A DNA stretch of 64,000 nucleotides from Hymenobacter convexus (GCF_030580955.1 NZ_JAUQON010000010.1:1-64000), one strand, 5' to 3'; counted from the first letter of the stretch, positions 34,349 through 44,959 are shown. The notes: generated by a model from the letters alone, not told the origin. A program made the numbers and translations.

Positions 34349-35245
34349 ATGTCGCCCTGGATTTCCGCTTTCCGCCCCCGCACCCTGCCATTGGCCCTGG
34401 CCAGCATCCTGACCGGCGCCTTCCTGGCCGCCGCCAATGGCCAGTTCAACGGCCTCGTGGTGGGCCTGGCGGCCCTTACCACCATCCTGCTCCAAATCCT
34501 GAGCAACCTCGCCAACGACTACGGCGACTCCCAAAACGGCGCCGACAGCATCCACCGCCAAGGCCCGCAGCGCGCCGTGCAGAGCGGCGCCATCACGCCG
34601 GAGCAGATGAAGCGCGGCATGTGGATTTGCGGCCTGTTGGCGCTGGGCAGTGGGCTGGCGTTGCTGTGGGTGGCGCTGGGCGCGGCCGGGCTGGGCCTGT
34701 TTCTCGGGTTTCTGGCGCTGGGGCTGGCGGCCATTTGGGCGGCGGTGAACTACACGGCGGGCTCCAACCCCTACGGCTACGCCGGGCTGGGCGACATTTC
34801 GGTGTTCCTGTTTTTTGGACTGGTGGGCGTGTGCGGCACCTACTTCCTGCAAGCCCGGGCGCTGCCGCTGCAAGTGCTGCTGCCCGCCGCCGCACTTGGC
34901 TGTTTCGCCACCGCGGTGCTGAACGTGAACAACATCCGCGACATTAACTCCGACGTGCTGGCGGGCAAAATCACCATTCCGGTGCGGCTGGGGGCGGTGC
35001 ACGCCCGGCGCTACCACTGGCTGCTGCTCATCATCGGGCTGGGCTGCGCCACGGTGTTTGTGGCCCTTACCTACCACTCGCCCTGGCAGTGGCTGTTTGC
35101 GCTGGCCGTGCCGCTGTTCGCGTTCAACGCCATCCAGGTGTGGCAGCGGCAGGAATCGATGCAAATTGACCCACTGCTGAAGCAAATGGCGCTGAGCACG
35201 CTGGTGTTCACGGTGCTGTTTGGGGTGGGGCAGGTGCTGGGGTAG
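34349..35245 (+). CDS. menA: 1,4-dihydroxy-2-naphthoate polyprenyltransferase
   Basis: MenA attaches the polyprenyl chain to dihydroxynaphthoate in menaquinone synthesis at the inner membrane. The 298-aa protein has about eight to nine helices and both UbiA aspartate motifs: LANDYGDSQNGADS in the first half and NNIRDINSDVLAGKIT in the second. The N-terminal WISAFRPRTLPLALASILTG is typical for MenA. ATG 34349 is chosen; the upstream in-frame start lies inside the repeat. It is the last gene of the repeat-separated + strand series starting with argS. No other men genes are in the window. Confidence 0.94.
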   Translation: MSPWISAFRPRTLPLALASILTGAFLAAANGQFNGLVVGLAALTTILLQILSNLANDYGDSQNGADSIHRQGPQRAVQSGAITPEQMKRGMWICGLLALGSGLALLWVALGAAGLGLFLGFLALGLAAIWAAVNYTAGSNPYGYAGLGDISVFLFFGLVGVCGTYFLQARALPLQVLLPAAALGCFATAVLNVNNIRDINSDVLAGKITIPVRLGAVHARRYHWLLLIIGLGCATVFVALTYHSPWQWLFALAVPLFAFNAIQVWQRQESMQIDPLLKQMALSTLVFTVLFGVGQVLG

Positions 35246-35369
35246 GAGTGGGCTGAGCCGGCCAATGCCAATCCGTCGACTTGGTCTAAGGCCGGTGCGA
35301 CTTAGTCGAAAAAAATAGGGGGCCTTCCGCCCGCCCGCGTCCTTCGCTGCGAACTTAACCAACCGCAGC

Positions 35370-37802
35370 ATGTGGACGCGACTTCTTACTTGTTTATTTT
35401 TCATTGCCTGGAACGCCTGCCCGGCGCTACGGGCCCAGCAGGTGAGCGTGCACGGCACGGTGCTCACCAGCAGCCGGGAGCCCGTAGAATTTGCCACCGT
35501 GCTGCTCTGGCCGGCCCGGGATTCCAGCCGTGTGCAGGCCACCGTGGCCGATGCGCAGGGGGCTTTCCTGCTGCGCGGGGTGGTGCCCGGCACCTACCGG
35601 CTGCGGGCCTCGTTTATGGGGCTAGAGCCGAACACCCAGCCGCTGGTGGTGGTGGCCGGCACGGTGCCGCCGGCCATCGTTTTGCAGCTGGCCGCCGCCC
35701 CGCAGCAGCTGGCTGAAGTGCAGGTAACGGCCAACCGCCCCCGCATTACCCAACTGCCCGACCGCCTGATACTCGACGTGGCCAACACGCCGCTGGCGGC
35801 CGGCTACACGGCGCTCGAAGTGCTGGCCAAAGCGCCCGGCGTGTACGTGGACCCGCGCTCCGAAAGCGTTTCACTTAACGGCAAGGGCACGATGGTGGTG
35901 CTGGACGGCAAGCGTACGTATTTGTCGGGCAGCGATTTGGCGGCCTTGCTCAAAAGCCTGGGCAGCCAGGAAATCCAGAAAGTTGAGCTCATCACCAGCC
36001 CCGGGGCCAAGTACGATGCCGAGGGCCCGGGCGGCGTCATCAACATCATCACCAAGAAAAGCCAGCTCGATGGCACCCGGGGCAGCCTCACGCTGGGCGC
36101 GGGCGGCATTACGAACAGCCGCCAGACCGCCGGCTTCTCGCTCAACCACAAGCACGGGCCATTGGCGCTGTCTGGCGGCTACACCCTGGCCGGCCGCCAG
36201 ACTGAGGTGTCCGAGCAGGCGCAGCTCGACTACCTGGCCGGCCCCGGGCGCGCCGTGACGGCCACCCACCTGCTCACGTCGGCCACGCCTACGCGCCAGC
36301 TGGGGCATTCCTTCAAGGCCGGGCTCGACTGGCAGGCCAGCGCCAAAACCAGCCTCAACCTGTACCTGCGCGGCCTGCGCACCGACCGCACCAGCATTAC
36401 CGACGCAGCCACCCGGCTGCTGCACTACCCCGCCGCGCCCGACTCGGTGCTGACCAGCCACACCGACGCCCGCACCGACATCACGCAGCTGGCCGGCAAC
36501 TTGGGCCTGCAGCACCAAATCGACTCGGCCAGCTCGCTCACCGCCAACCTCGATTACTCGCGCTACGAATCGGGCCAGTATAACCTCATTCGCAATGCCT
36601 TCGTCACGGGCCAGGGCGAGGTGCCGGGCTACGGCCTGCAGCTGCGCAACTACCTGCCCAAGAGCATTCGCATAGTGGCCGGCCAGTTCGATTACGAGCG
36701 CACGCTGCGCGCGGGCAAGCTGGAGCTGGGGGCCAAGCATAGCTATGTGACTGCAGCAAACGATGCCCGCTACGAGCTGCTGCAGGCCGGCGATTGGCAA
36801 AACGACGCGCTGCGTACCAATTTCTTCAGCTACCAGGAGCACGTTTCGGCGGCCTACGCCACCTTCGCCGGCAAGCGCCAGCGGCTGGAATACCGCGTGG
36901 GGCTGCGCCTGGAGCAAACCAACTCCGTGGGCTACCTGCACACCACCGATGTGCAGGCCCGCCGGTCCTACCTCAGCCTGTTCCCGTCGGTGCTGCTGAG
37001 CCGGGCCGTGGGGCAGGGCGACTACCTGAGCCTGGCCTACGGCCGCCGCATTCAGCGCCCCAGCTACCAGGACCTCAACCCGTTCATCTACTTTCAGGAT
37101 GTGTATACGTATTCGCAGGGCAACCCTTTTCTGCGGCCCGAGTTCACGCACGCCCTCGACCTGACTTATACCCTGCGCAGCACCTACGTGCTGGCCCTGG
37201 GCTACTCCCAAACCAGCGATGTGATTGCCTGGGTGACGCAGCGCGAAGCACCGGGCTCGCTCGTGACGCAGGTGCGGGCCGAAAACCTGAACAGCCAGCG
37301 CCAGTGGACGCTCACGGCCACCGTGCCGCTAGCGCCCCGCAAGTGGTGGACCATCACCAACGCGCTGCAGGCCAGTTACACTACTTTTCTGCTGCGCGGC
37401 GTAGCCAATGCGCCGCGCACGGTGCAGGGCCTGGCCGCCGTGTACAGCCTGGCCAACGATTTTGCGGTGCCCGGCGGCTGGAACCTGAGTGCCTCGGGCT
37501 ACTTCCAAAGCCCGATGCCGAGCGGCGTGACCCAAACCCGCGGGCAGTATTCGGTCAATCTGGGGCTGCAAAAGAAGTTTCGGCAAGACCGGCTGGCCCT
37601 GCGCGTGGTGTACAACGACGTGTTGCGCACAGCCCGCGCCGTGTCGCTCACCGAGTTCGACAATCTGCGCTCGCGCAGCACCTACCGCTGGGATTCTAAC
37701 TTTTTTTCGGCCACGCTCACCTACCAGCTGGGCAACCAGCGGGTGAAAGCAGCCAGCAAAAACCGCAGCGTATCGGGCGATGAGGAAAGCCGCATCAAAT
37801 AA
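35370..37802 (+). CDS. Outer membrane beta-barrel protein, TonB-receptor-like
   Basis: The 810-aa protein has a signal peptide (first 22 residues, cut near ALRAQ), a carboxypeptidase-regulatory-like domain (about 25-105, with VSVHGTVLTSSREPVEFATV and GTYRLRASFMGLE), a plug-like domain (about 110-230, with VEVLITSPGAKYDAEGPGG-like sequence around KVELITSPGAKYDAEGPGG) and a C-terminal barrel rich in aromatic beta strands. This is the outer-membrane beta-barrel family seen widely in Bacteroidota, related to TonB-dependent receptors. Its ligand is unknown, and no SusD partner follows. The next two genes encode a histidine kinase and LytTR regulator on the same strand. Confidence 0.88.
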   Translation: MWTRLLTCLFFIAWNACPALRAQQVSVHGTVLTSSREPVEFATVLLWPARDSSRVQATVADAQGAFLLRGVVPGTYRLRASFMGLEPNTQPLVVVAGTVPPAIVLQLAAAPQQLAEVQVTANRPRITQLPDRLILDVANTPLAAGYTALEVLAKAPGVYVDPRSESVSLNGKGTMVVLDGKRTYLSGSDLAALLKSLGSQEIQKVELITSPGAKYDAEGPGGVINIITKKSQLDGTRGSLTLGAGGITNSRQTAGFSLNHKHGPLALSGGYTLAGRQTEVSEQAQLDYLAGPGRAVTATHLLTSATPTRQLGHSFKAGLDWQASAKTSLNLYLRGLRTDRTSITDAATRLLHYPAAPDSVLTSHTDARTDITQLAGNLGLQHQIDSASSLTANLDYSRYESGQYNLIRNAFVTGQGEVPGYGLQLRNYLPKSIRIVAGQFDYERTLRAGKLELGAKHSYVTAANDARYELLQAGDWQNDALRTNFFSYQEHVSAAYATFAGKRQRLEYRVGLRLEQTNSVGYLHTTDVQARRSYLSLFPSVLLSRAVGQGDYLSLAYGRRIQRPSYQDLNPFIYFQDVYTYSQGNPFLRPEFTHALDLTYTLRSTYVLALGYSQTSDVIAWVTQREAPGSLVTQVRAENLNSQRQWTLTATVPLAPRKWWTITNALQASYTTFLLRGVANAPRTVQGLAAVYSLANDFAVPGGWNLSASGYFQSPMPSGVTQTRGQYSVNLGLQKKFRQDRLALRVVYNDVLRTARAVSLTEFDNLRSRSTYRWDSNFFSATLTYQLGNQRVKAASKNRSVSGDEESRIK

Positions 37803-37887
37803 GCTGGGGGCGCTTGCTACCTTGCAGCTGCCCGCCGGGGCGGGCCGCCGCGCCCACTGGCCCGCGGGGCTCGCGCGCTTGTTTGCC

Positions 37888-39000
37888 ATGCCAATTTCGA
37901 CCCGAAGCTTTGCCAATCTCCTGCTGGGTACCCACCAGAGCCACCGGGCGCGGGTAGGACTGCACGTGACCTTCTGGCTGCTGGCCTACCCCTGGTACAC
38001 GCTGCAAAGCCAGTGGCTGGTGGGCACCGACAACGCTCCGACGCTCGTGTTCAGCACGCTGGCCCGGCTGGGCTTTGCGCTGGTCACGTTCTACGCGGTG
38101 TCGGCCTGCATGGGGCGGGGCTGGCCGCTGGGGCGGGTGCTGCTGGGGGTGCTGGTGGTGCTGGCCGCGTCGGTGCTGGGCTACTGCCTCGCGCACTACT
38201 ACCTCTACACCTACCTCGACCGGAGCCAGCCCCACCTGCCGGCCTACTTCCACAAGCTGGCGGCCAGCGTGGCGGAGCACGGGCCCTGGACGTTTTTGCA
38301 GCCGACAATACTGTATTTCTACGCCTTGCAGATATTCATGGCGTATTTTCTGCCGTTCACCATCAAGGGCGTGCGGGCCATTGTGCAGGCGCACCTGCGC
38401 ACCGTCACGCTCGAAAAAGACAACCTCAAACTGGAGCTGGAATTTCTGCGGGCCCAGATAAACCCGCACTTTCTCTTCAATACCCTGAACAGCGTGTACT
38501 CGCTGGTGGAAGACAAAGACCAGACGGCCGCCGCGCTCGTGCTCTCGCTCTCGAACATGATGCGCTACACCCTGCACGACGCCACGGCCACCGAAGTGGC
38601 GGTAACGCAGGAGCTGGATTTTATTCGCGAATACCTCGACATTCAGCAAATCCGCCACTCGCGCCGGCTGTCCGTCGACGTGCAGATTGCACCCAGCCTC
38701 CAGGGCCAGCGCATACCGCCCCTGTTGCTGGTCACCTTTCTCGAAAACGCCGTGAAGCACGGCGTCGAAAAGCTGCTGAAAGAAGCCTGGGTGCGGGTGC
38801 GGGCCTACCGCGACGCGCACGGCGCGTTCTGCTTCGAAGTGGCAAACGGCCGGCCGCCCCAGGCCGGGGCGGCGCTCGGCGAAGGCATCGGCCTGCGCAA
38901 TACCCGGCGCCGCCTCAGCATCTTATACCCCCACACCCACTCACTGCAAATCGACGCCACCGCCGCGCAGTACCACGTTTTGTTGCGCTTATGGCAGTAG
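37888..39000 (+). CDS. LytS/YehU-type sensor histidine kinase
   Basis: The 370-aa protein has four predicted transmembrane helices in its first 170 residues and a His_kinase domain (PF06580 type) with LRAQINPHFLFNTLNSVYSL; the phosphorylated His is His194. The ATPase part has LLLVTFLENAVKHGVEKL and GIGLRNTRRRLSILY. It would phosphorylate the LytTR regulator encoded directly downstream, with which it overlaps by 10 nt. No extracellular sensor domain is visible, so the signal is probably sensed in the membrane. ATG 37888 is preferred because the upstream stretch overlaps the barrel gene and is not hydrophobic. Confidence 0.92.
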   Translation: MPISTRSFANLLLGTHQSHRARVGLHVTFWLLAYPWYTLQSQWLVGTDNAPTLVFSTLARLGFALVTFYAVSACMGRGWPLGRVLLGVLVVLAASVLGYCLAHYYLYTYLDRSQPHLPAYFHKLAASVAEHGPWTFLQPTILYFYALQIFMAYFLPFTIKGVRAIVQAHLRTVTLEKDNLKLELEFLRAQINPHFLFNTLNSVYSLVEDKDQTAAALVLSLSNMMRYTLHDATATEVAVTQELDFIREYLDIQQIRHSRRLSVDVQIAPSLQGQRIPPLLLVTFLENAVKHGVEKLLKEAWVRVRAYRDAHGAFCFEVANGRPPQAGAALGEGIGLRNTRRRLSILYPHTHSLQIDATAAQYHVLLRLWQ

Positions 39001-39719
39001 CCCCGCTTTCCTGCGTCATTATCGACGATGAGCCCCTGGCGCAAGACCTGCTGCGCAAGTACGTGGGCCGCCTGCCGTTCCTGGCCGCGCCCACCGTGTT
39101 CGACAGCGCCGTGGAGGCCCTGGGCCACGTCGACCAGCTGCGCCCCGACCTGGTGCTGCTCGACGTGAACATGCCCCAACTCAACGGCATCGACTTTCTC
39201 AAAACCTTCACCCGCCACCAGCCCGCCGTGGTGCTCACCACCGCCTACGCCGAGTACGCCGTGCAGGGCTTCGACTACGACGCGGTCGATTTTCTGCTCA
39301 AGCCCATCTCGTTCGAGCGTTTCGTGAAGGCCATTACCAAGGTGCAGGCGCGCCTGGCGGGACCAACTGCCGGCCTGCCGGCCGAAGAATCCGGGGCCCA
39401 GCGGGTGCTGTTGCTCAAGGAAAACAAGAAGTTCATCCGCGTGCCCGCCGATGATATTTTGTTTGTGGAGGGCATGAAAGACTACCTGAAAGTCTACACC
39501 AAGGCCCGCGTCATCCTCACGCACATGACCATGACCAAAATGGAAAGCCTGCTGGATGAAACAGCTTTTATGCGCGTAAACCGTTCGTACCTGGTGCACA
39601 AAGCGGCGATTTCCGCTATCCACGGCAACACGCTCGAACTCACCAATAACATGGAAGTGCCCGTTGGCATCAACTACCGTGAGGCCGTCCGGCAACTGAC
39701 GGACAAGGGCGTGCTCTAA
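38991..39719 (+). CDS. LytTR-family response regulator
   Basis: The 242-aa protein has a receiver domain with acidic residues Asp12-Asp13, phospho-acceptor Asp58 in LVLLDVNMPQLNGIDF, Thr in VVLTTAYAEYAV and Lys in VDFLLKPISF. The C-terminal LytTR DNA-binding domain has ILFVEGMKDYLKVYT, FMRVNRSYLVHKAAI and PVGINYREAVRQL. The ATG overlaps the last codons of the kinase gene, which is the usual coupling of such pairs. Targets are not known; the upstream outer membrane barrel gene is a natural candidate. A bidirectional terminator follows. Confidence 0.94.
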   Translation: MAVAPLSCVIIDDEPLAQDLLRKYVGRLPFLAAPTVFDSAVEALGHVDQLRPDLVLLDVNMPQLNGIDFLKTFTRHQPAVVLTTAYAEYAVQGFDYDAVDFLLKPISFERFVKAITKVQARLAGPTAGLPAEESGAQRVLLLKENKKFIRVPADDILFVEGMKDYLKVYTKARVILTHMTMTKMESLLDETAFMRVNRSYLVHKAAISAIHGNTLELTNNMEVPVGINYREAVRQLTDKGVL

Positions 39720-39792
39720 GCAAAAGCGTGCAAGACCCGCCACAACGCCCACCCAACGGGGTAGAACCCCCACGCTTCGATGCTTGGTAATT

Positions 39793-39822
39793 AAAAAAGC
39801 GGCCTTGCAAGGCCGCTTTTTT
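39793..39822. terminator. Bidirectional terminator after the LytTR regulator
   Basis: A6, the 18-nt perfect palindrome GCGGCCTTGCAAGGCCGC (39799-39816), then T6. It separates the convergent regulator and DEAD-box helicase genes. Confidence 0.93.
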
Positions 39823-39838
39823 AGTTGGTACCAGTTAG

Positions 39839-41575
<1,737 letters not shown>

Positions 41576-41692
41576 AGTTCAGCTTGGTAAGAGTTGTAAA
41601 TGGCTGACCTTGATGCCGTGGTCAGCAAACCGCTTGATTTGAGGTAAAGATACGGCGGGAGGGGTTGAGGCGTGTATCTGGTGTCTTGAGGG

Positions 41693-41839
41693 AAAAGAAC
41701 GTCATGCAGAGCGCAGCGAAGCATCTTGCCCGCAGCAAGTAATTCAATCGACAGAATGCAAGTAATTCAGTCGACATGATTAGTGGCGGTTAGTGGTGGC
41801 GGGCAAGATGCTTCGCTGCGCTCTGCATGACGTTCTTTT
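41693..41839. repeat. Perfect 41-nt-arm inverted repeat, GTCATGCAGAG variant
   Basis: Arms 41693-41733 and 41799-41839 are identical complements over 41 nt. The core reads CATGCAGAGCGCAGCGAAGC where other family members have CATGCTGAGCGCAGCCGAAGC, and both arms share the variant bases. The 65-nt loop contains two 23-nt direct repeats. Confidence 0.95.
41735..41780 (+). repeat. Tandem 23-nt direct repeat in hairpin loop
   Basis: Units 41735-41757 and 41758-41780 begin GCAAGTAATTCA and differ at three positions. They make this loop more than twice as long as most loops of related repeats. Confidence 0.85.
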
Positions 41840-41879
41840 GGTGCTTTCTAACGAACCCACCCAACAAACCCTGCACTCC

Positions 41880-42626
41880 ATGCCCGCCCTCGACCGTTTT
41901 TCCACCCAAGCCGCCGACTACGCCCGCTACCGCATCAACTACCCCGCCGCCCTCTACGACTGGCTTTTGCCGCAGGTAGAAAGCCGCGAGCGGGCCTGGG
42001 ACTGCGCCACCGGCAACGGCCAAGTAGCTGAGGTGCTGGCCGAGTCTTTCGTGCGCGTGGACGCCACCGACCTCAGCGAGAAGCAGCTGGCGCAGGCCGC
42101 GCCGCGCCCCAACATCCATTACCAAGCGGCCAAAGCCGAGCAAACTGCCTTCCCCGCCCAGCGCTTCGACCTCATCACCGTGGCCCAGGCCGTGCACTGG
42201 TTCGACCACGCCGCCTACCACACCGAGGTGCGCCGCGTGGCCCGGCCCGGCGCGGTGCTGGCCGAATGGGGTTACAATTTCTGCCGAACCGACAGCCCCG
42301 CCCTGAACGCGGCCCTTGACCGGTTTCACGACGAAACCTCGGCGCCGTACTGGGACGCCAACCGCCAGCATATCACCACCGAGTACGCCAATATTCCCTT
42401 CCCGTTTGCCGACGTTCAGAGGGCCCGGTTCGAAGAAAAACGGCAATGGACGGCGGCCGACATGCTGGGCTACCTGGGCACCTGGTCGGCGGCGGCCAAT
42501 TACGCCCGGCAACACGCGGGCGCCGACCTGGTGGCCTTGGTGGCCGATGAGCTGATGCAGCTGTGGGGGCCGGGGCGGCGGGAAATCACGTTTCCGGTTT
42601 TCATCCGGACCGGACGGGTAGAATAA
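41880..42626 (+). CDS. Class I SAM-dependent methyltransferase
   Basis: The 248-aa protein has a Rossmann methyltransferase domain. WDCATGNGQVAEVLAE is the SAM-binding motif I, VDATDLSEKQLAQA motif II, FDLITVAQAVHWFD motif IV/post-I and VRRVARPGAVLAEWGYNF follows. It is close to the UbiE/Coq5-like small-molecule group with the AQAxHWFD signature. The substrate is unknown. ATG 41880 starts MPALDRFSTQAADYARYR and is preferred over an in-frame start inside the hairpin upstream. The ABC-module genes follow 42 nt later on the same strand. Confidence 0.9.
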   Translation: MPALDRFSTQAADYARYRINYPAALYDWLLPQVESRERAWDCATGNGQVAEVLAESFVRVDATDLSEKQLAQAAPRPNIHYQAAKAEQTAFPAQRFDLITVAQAVHWFDHAAYHTEVRRVARPGAVLAEWGYNFCRTDSPALNAALDRFHDETSAPYWDANRQHITTEYANIPFPFADVQRARFEEKRQWTAADMLGYLGTWSAAANYARQHAGADLVALVADELMQLWGPGRREITFPVFIRTGRVE

Positions 42627-42668
42627 TTGGCGGGCCGCGGCGTTGGCAGGCGCACCAGACCCTTTTTT

Positions 42669-43001
42669 ATGATGATACTGCTTACCCGATTCCGGGCCGT
42701 GCTGCTGTTTTACCGCAGCATCGCGCCGTTTATGCTTGGTATTTCGGGGCTGATTCTGGCGGCCGTGCTGCTGCCCGCCATCTACGAGGGCCGGGCGAAG
42801 GGCATCGTGCCGGCGCTGCTGCTGGCCAAGCTAGCCACGGCGCCGGTGATGTGGCTGCTGTCGGAGCGGCTGCGGCCCGACCAGTATTGGTTCTATTTTA
42901 ACCTGAACATCTCCCGCCGGCAGCTCTGGAGCGGCGTGGTGGCCCTGGATGGCCTGCTGTTTCTGGGCAGCGCTTGGCTGATGCGGGCGGCCTTATCATG
43001 A
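42669..43001 (+). CDS. Small three-helix membrane protein coupled to an ABC ATPase
   Basis: The 110-aa protein has three predicted transmembrane helices: about residues 17-38, 46-63 and 88-106. Between the second and third lies QYWFYFNLNISRRQLWSG, which resembles an amphipathic coupling segment. Its stop overlaps the ATG of an ABC ATPase gene (ATGA), so it is probably the membrane subunit of that ATPase. It is far smaller than usual ABC permeases. The start could be either of the tandem ATGs 42669 or 42672. Substrate and direction are unknown. It has no similarity I can name to characterised permeases. Confidence 0.75.
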   Translation: MMILLTRFRAVLLFYRSIAPFMLGISGLILAAVLLPAIYEGRAKGIVPALLLAKLATAPVMWLLSERLRPDQYWFYFNLNISRRQLWSGVVALDGLLFLGSAWLMRAALS

Positions 43002-43687
43002 GTCAGATACCGGATAATTTGCCTGAAAAACAGGTGCTGGAGGCCGATGGTATCCGCATTGTATTCGGCGAGCGCCAGGTGCTGGGCAGCATTTACATGC
43101 AGGTGCAGACGGGCCAGATTGTGGGCCTGCTGGGCCGCAACGGCAGCGGCAAATCGGTACTGCTGCAAACCATTTTTGGGTCCCGGGCCGTGGCCGATGC
43201 TTCAGTGCGCGTGAACGGCCGGCGCGTGGTACCCGCATTTCGAGAGCGCGGGCTGCTAAATTACTTGCCGCAGGAGCCCCTGCTGCCGCCGTCGCTGTCG
43301 CTGGCCCGGGCGGCCCGCCTGCTGGGGGTTGACATCGAAGAAGCTACCGCCTGCTTTCCAGAGCTGCGCCCGCAGTTTGATAAGCGCATCGGGGAGCTGT
43401 CGGGCGGTTCGGCGCGGCTGGTGCAGACACTGCTGCTGCTGCACGCCGACACTGCTTTTTCGCTGTTCGATGAGCCGTTTTCGGGCGTGATGCCGGTGCA
43501 CGTCGAAACCCTGGCCGAGGAAATGCAGCGCCTCCGGCACCGCAAGGGCCTGCTCATCACCGACCACCGCTACGCCGAGGTGCTGCCCATCTGCGACGTG
43601 GTGTACCTGCTGCATCAGGGCCGCCTGCTGCGGCTGAACGGCGACGTGCGCGAGCAGCTGCGCGACTACGGCTACCTGGCCAGCTGA
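42998..43687 (+). CDS. ABC transporter ATP-binding protein
   Basis: The 229-aa ATPase has Walker A GRNGSGKS (residues 46-53), a Q-loop near LPQEPLLPP, the signature LSGGS (134-138), Walker B SLFDEPF with catalytic Glu159, and an H-loop in LLITDHRYAEV. It is a single-domain ABC subunit. Its only visible partner is the 110-aa three-helix protein encoded immediately upstream with an ATGA overlap. The LITDH context resembles LptB-like and branched-chain-type ATPases, but the helical domain is short. No permease of normal size lies nearby, so export or a non-transport role are both possible. Confidence 0.9.
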   Translation: MSQIPDNLPEKQVLEADGIRIVFGERQVLGSIYMQVQTGQIVGLLGRNGSGKSVLLQTIFGSRAVADASVRVNGRRVVPAFRERGLLNYLPQEPLLPPSLSLARAARLLGVDIEEATACFPELRPQFDKRIGELSGGSARLVQTLLLLHADTAFSLFDEPFSGVMPVHVETLAEEMQRLRHRKGLLITDHRYAEVLPICDVVYLLHQGRLLRLNGDVREQLRDYGYLAS

Positions 43688-43738
43688 GGCAAGTTTTGGC
43701 GCCGGCGCGTAGCTTGCCGGCTTTCCTTGCTGATTTAT

Positions 43739-44959
43739 ATGTCGCTTGAAATGCCCTTTGCCCACCTCCGCGTCCTTGAACTGGCGTCCGTGCTGGCCGG
43801 CCCGCAGGTGGGCCAGTTTTTCGCCGAGCTGGGGGCGGAAGTCCTGAAAATCGAAAGCCCGGCCGGCGACGTCACCCGCACCTGGAAAACCGCCGCCGAA
43901 ACCGTCACCGCAGCTGCCGAGGCCACTGCTGATGCTTCTGTTTCGGCTTATTTCGCGGCGTCCAACTGGGGCAAGCAGTCCCTTGTGCTCGACCTGACCA
44001 CGCCCGCTGGCCAGACGCATTTGCACCGTTTGGCTGCCCAGGCCGACATCGTGCTGGCCAGCTACAAGCCCGGCGACGCCGAAAAGCTGCGCGCCGACTA
44101 CGCCACGCTGGCCTCCGAAAACCCGCGCCTGCTCTACGGCCACCTCACCGGCTACGGCCCCGACCACACCCGCGCCGGCTACGATGCCGTGCTGCAGGCC
44201 GAGGCCGGCTTCATGCACCTCAACGCCGCCGGCCCCGGCCAGCCACCCCAGAAAATGCCCGTGGCCATGGTCGATTTGCTGGCCGCCCACCAGTTGAAGG
44301 AAGGCCTGCTCACCGCCCTCTTCCAGCGGGAGCGCACCGGGCGCGGCGCGTTGGTGCAAGTGAGCCTGCTCGATAGCGCCCTGGCTTCCCTTGCCAACCA
44401 GGCCGCTACCTACCTCGTCACCGGCCACGACCCGCAGCCCTTGGGTTCGGGCCACCCCAGCATTGTGCCCTATGGCACCGTGTACCAGGCCGCCGATGGG
44501 CAGCGCCTAGTGCTGGCCGTCGGCACCGACGGACAGTTCCGGCAGCTCTGCTTTGCCCTCGCCCGTTCTGCCTGGGCCATTGACACTCGCTATCAAACCA
44601 ACTCCGCCCGCGTGGCCCACCGCCTCGAATTGGAGGAAATGCTGACGCAGCGCATCGCCGAAGTGTCGGGCGTGAAGCTGCTGGCCGAGTTGGAGCGCCG
44701 CGCCGTGCCGGCCGGCGCCGTGCGCACGGTGGGGGAGGCCCTGGTCCAACCCTCGGCTCAACCCATGCTACTGCCGGGCGCGGACGGCCTGCGAGCGGGG
44801 CTGCGCACGGTGGCATTTCGCAGCCCGCAATGGCGGGCAGCAGCGACCTTGAGCGCGCCGCCCGGCCTGGGTAAGGCCGATACCGCAGATTTTTCTGCGC
44901 TGCCGCCCGCCGAAGACGCAACTACGGCCGGGCTTCCTTCCGTACCCCCCGTAGCCTAA
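43739..44959 (+). CDS. CaiB/BaiF-type CoA-transferase (family III)
   Basis: The 406-aa protein has the family III CoA-transferase pattern: LRVLELASVLAGPQVGQFFA, LGAEVLKIESPAGDVTR, YFAASNWGKQSLVLDL and LLYGHLTGYGPDHTRAGYD. Asp179 in VAMVDLLAAHQL aligns with the catalytic Asp that forms the aspartyl-CoA intermediate. Such enzymes transfer CoA between carboxylic acids; the substrates are unknown here. Residues 345-406 are Pro/Ala-rich and probably partly disordered. ATG 43739 is used. It follows the ABC ATPase by 51 nt, but no metabolic link between them is evident. Confidence 0.9.
   Translation: MSLEMPFAHLRVLELASVLAGPQVGQFFAELGAEVLKIESPAGDVTRTWKTAAETVTAAAEATADASVSAYFAASNWGKQSLVLDLTTPAGQTHLHRLAAQADIVLASYKPGDAEKLRADYATLASENPRLLYGHLTGYGPDHTRAGYDAVLQAEAGFMHLNAAGPGQPPQKMPVAMVDLLAAHQLKEGLLTALFQRERTGRGALVQVSLLDSALASLANQAATYLVTGHDPQPLGSGHPSIVPYGTVYQAADGQRLVLAVGTDGQFRQLCFALARSAWAIDTRYQTNSARVAHRLELEEMLTQRIAEVSGVKLLAELERRAVPAGAVRTVGEALVQPSAQPMLLPGADGLRAGLRTVAFRSPQWRAAATLSAPPGLGKADTADFSALPPAEDATTAGLPSVPPVA

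Larger units (their letters stand above)
41576..41879. other. 304-nt intergenic region, divergent helicase and methyltransferase genes
   Basis: It holds a possible weak -7 box for the helicase (TATCTTTA on minus, 41652-41645), and the largest inverted repeat of the window (41693-41839) with a 23-nt tandem duplication in its loop. No gene is seen in it. Confidence 0.6.

Noticed and set aside
35276..35316. Hairpin CGACTTGGTC / GACTTAGTCG after menA
   Set aside because: It is followed by A rather than T on +, has two wobble positions and lies in front of the barrel gene; not called as terminator.
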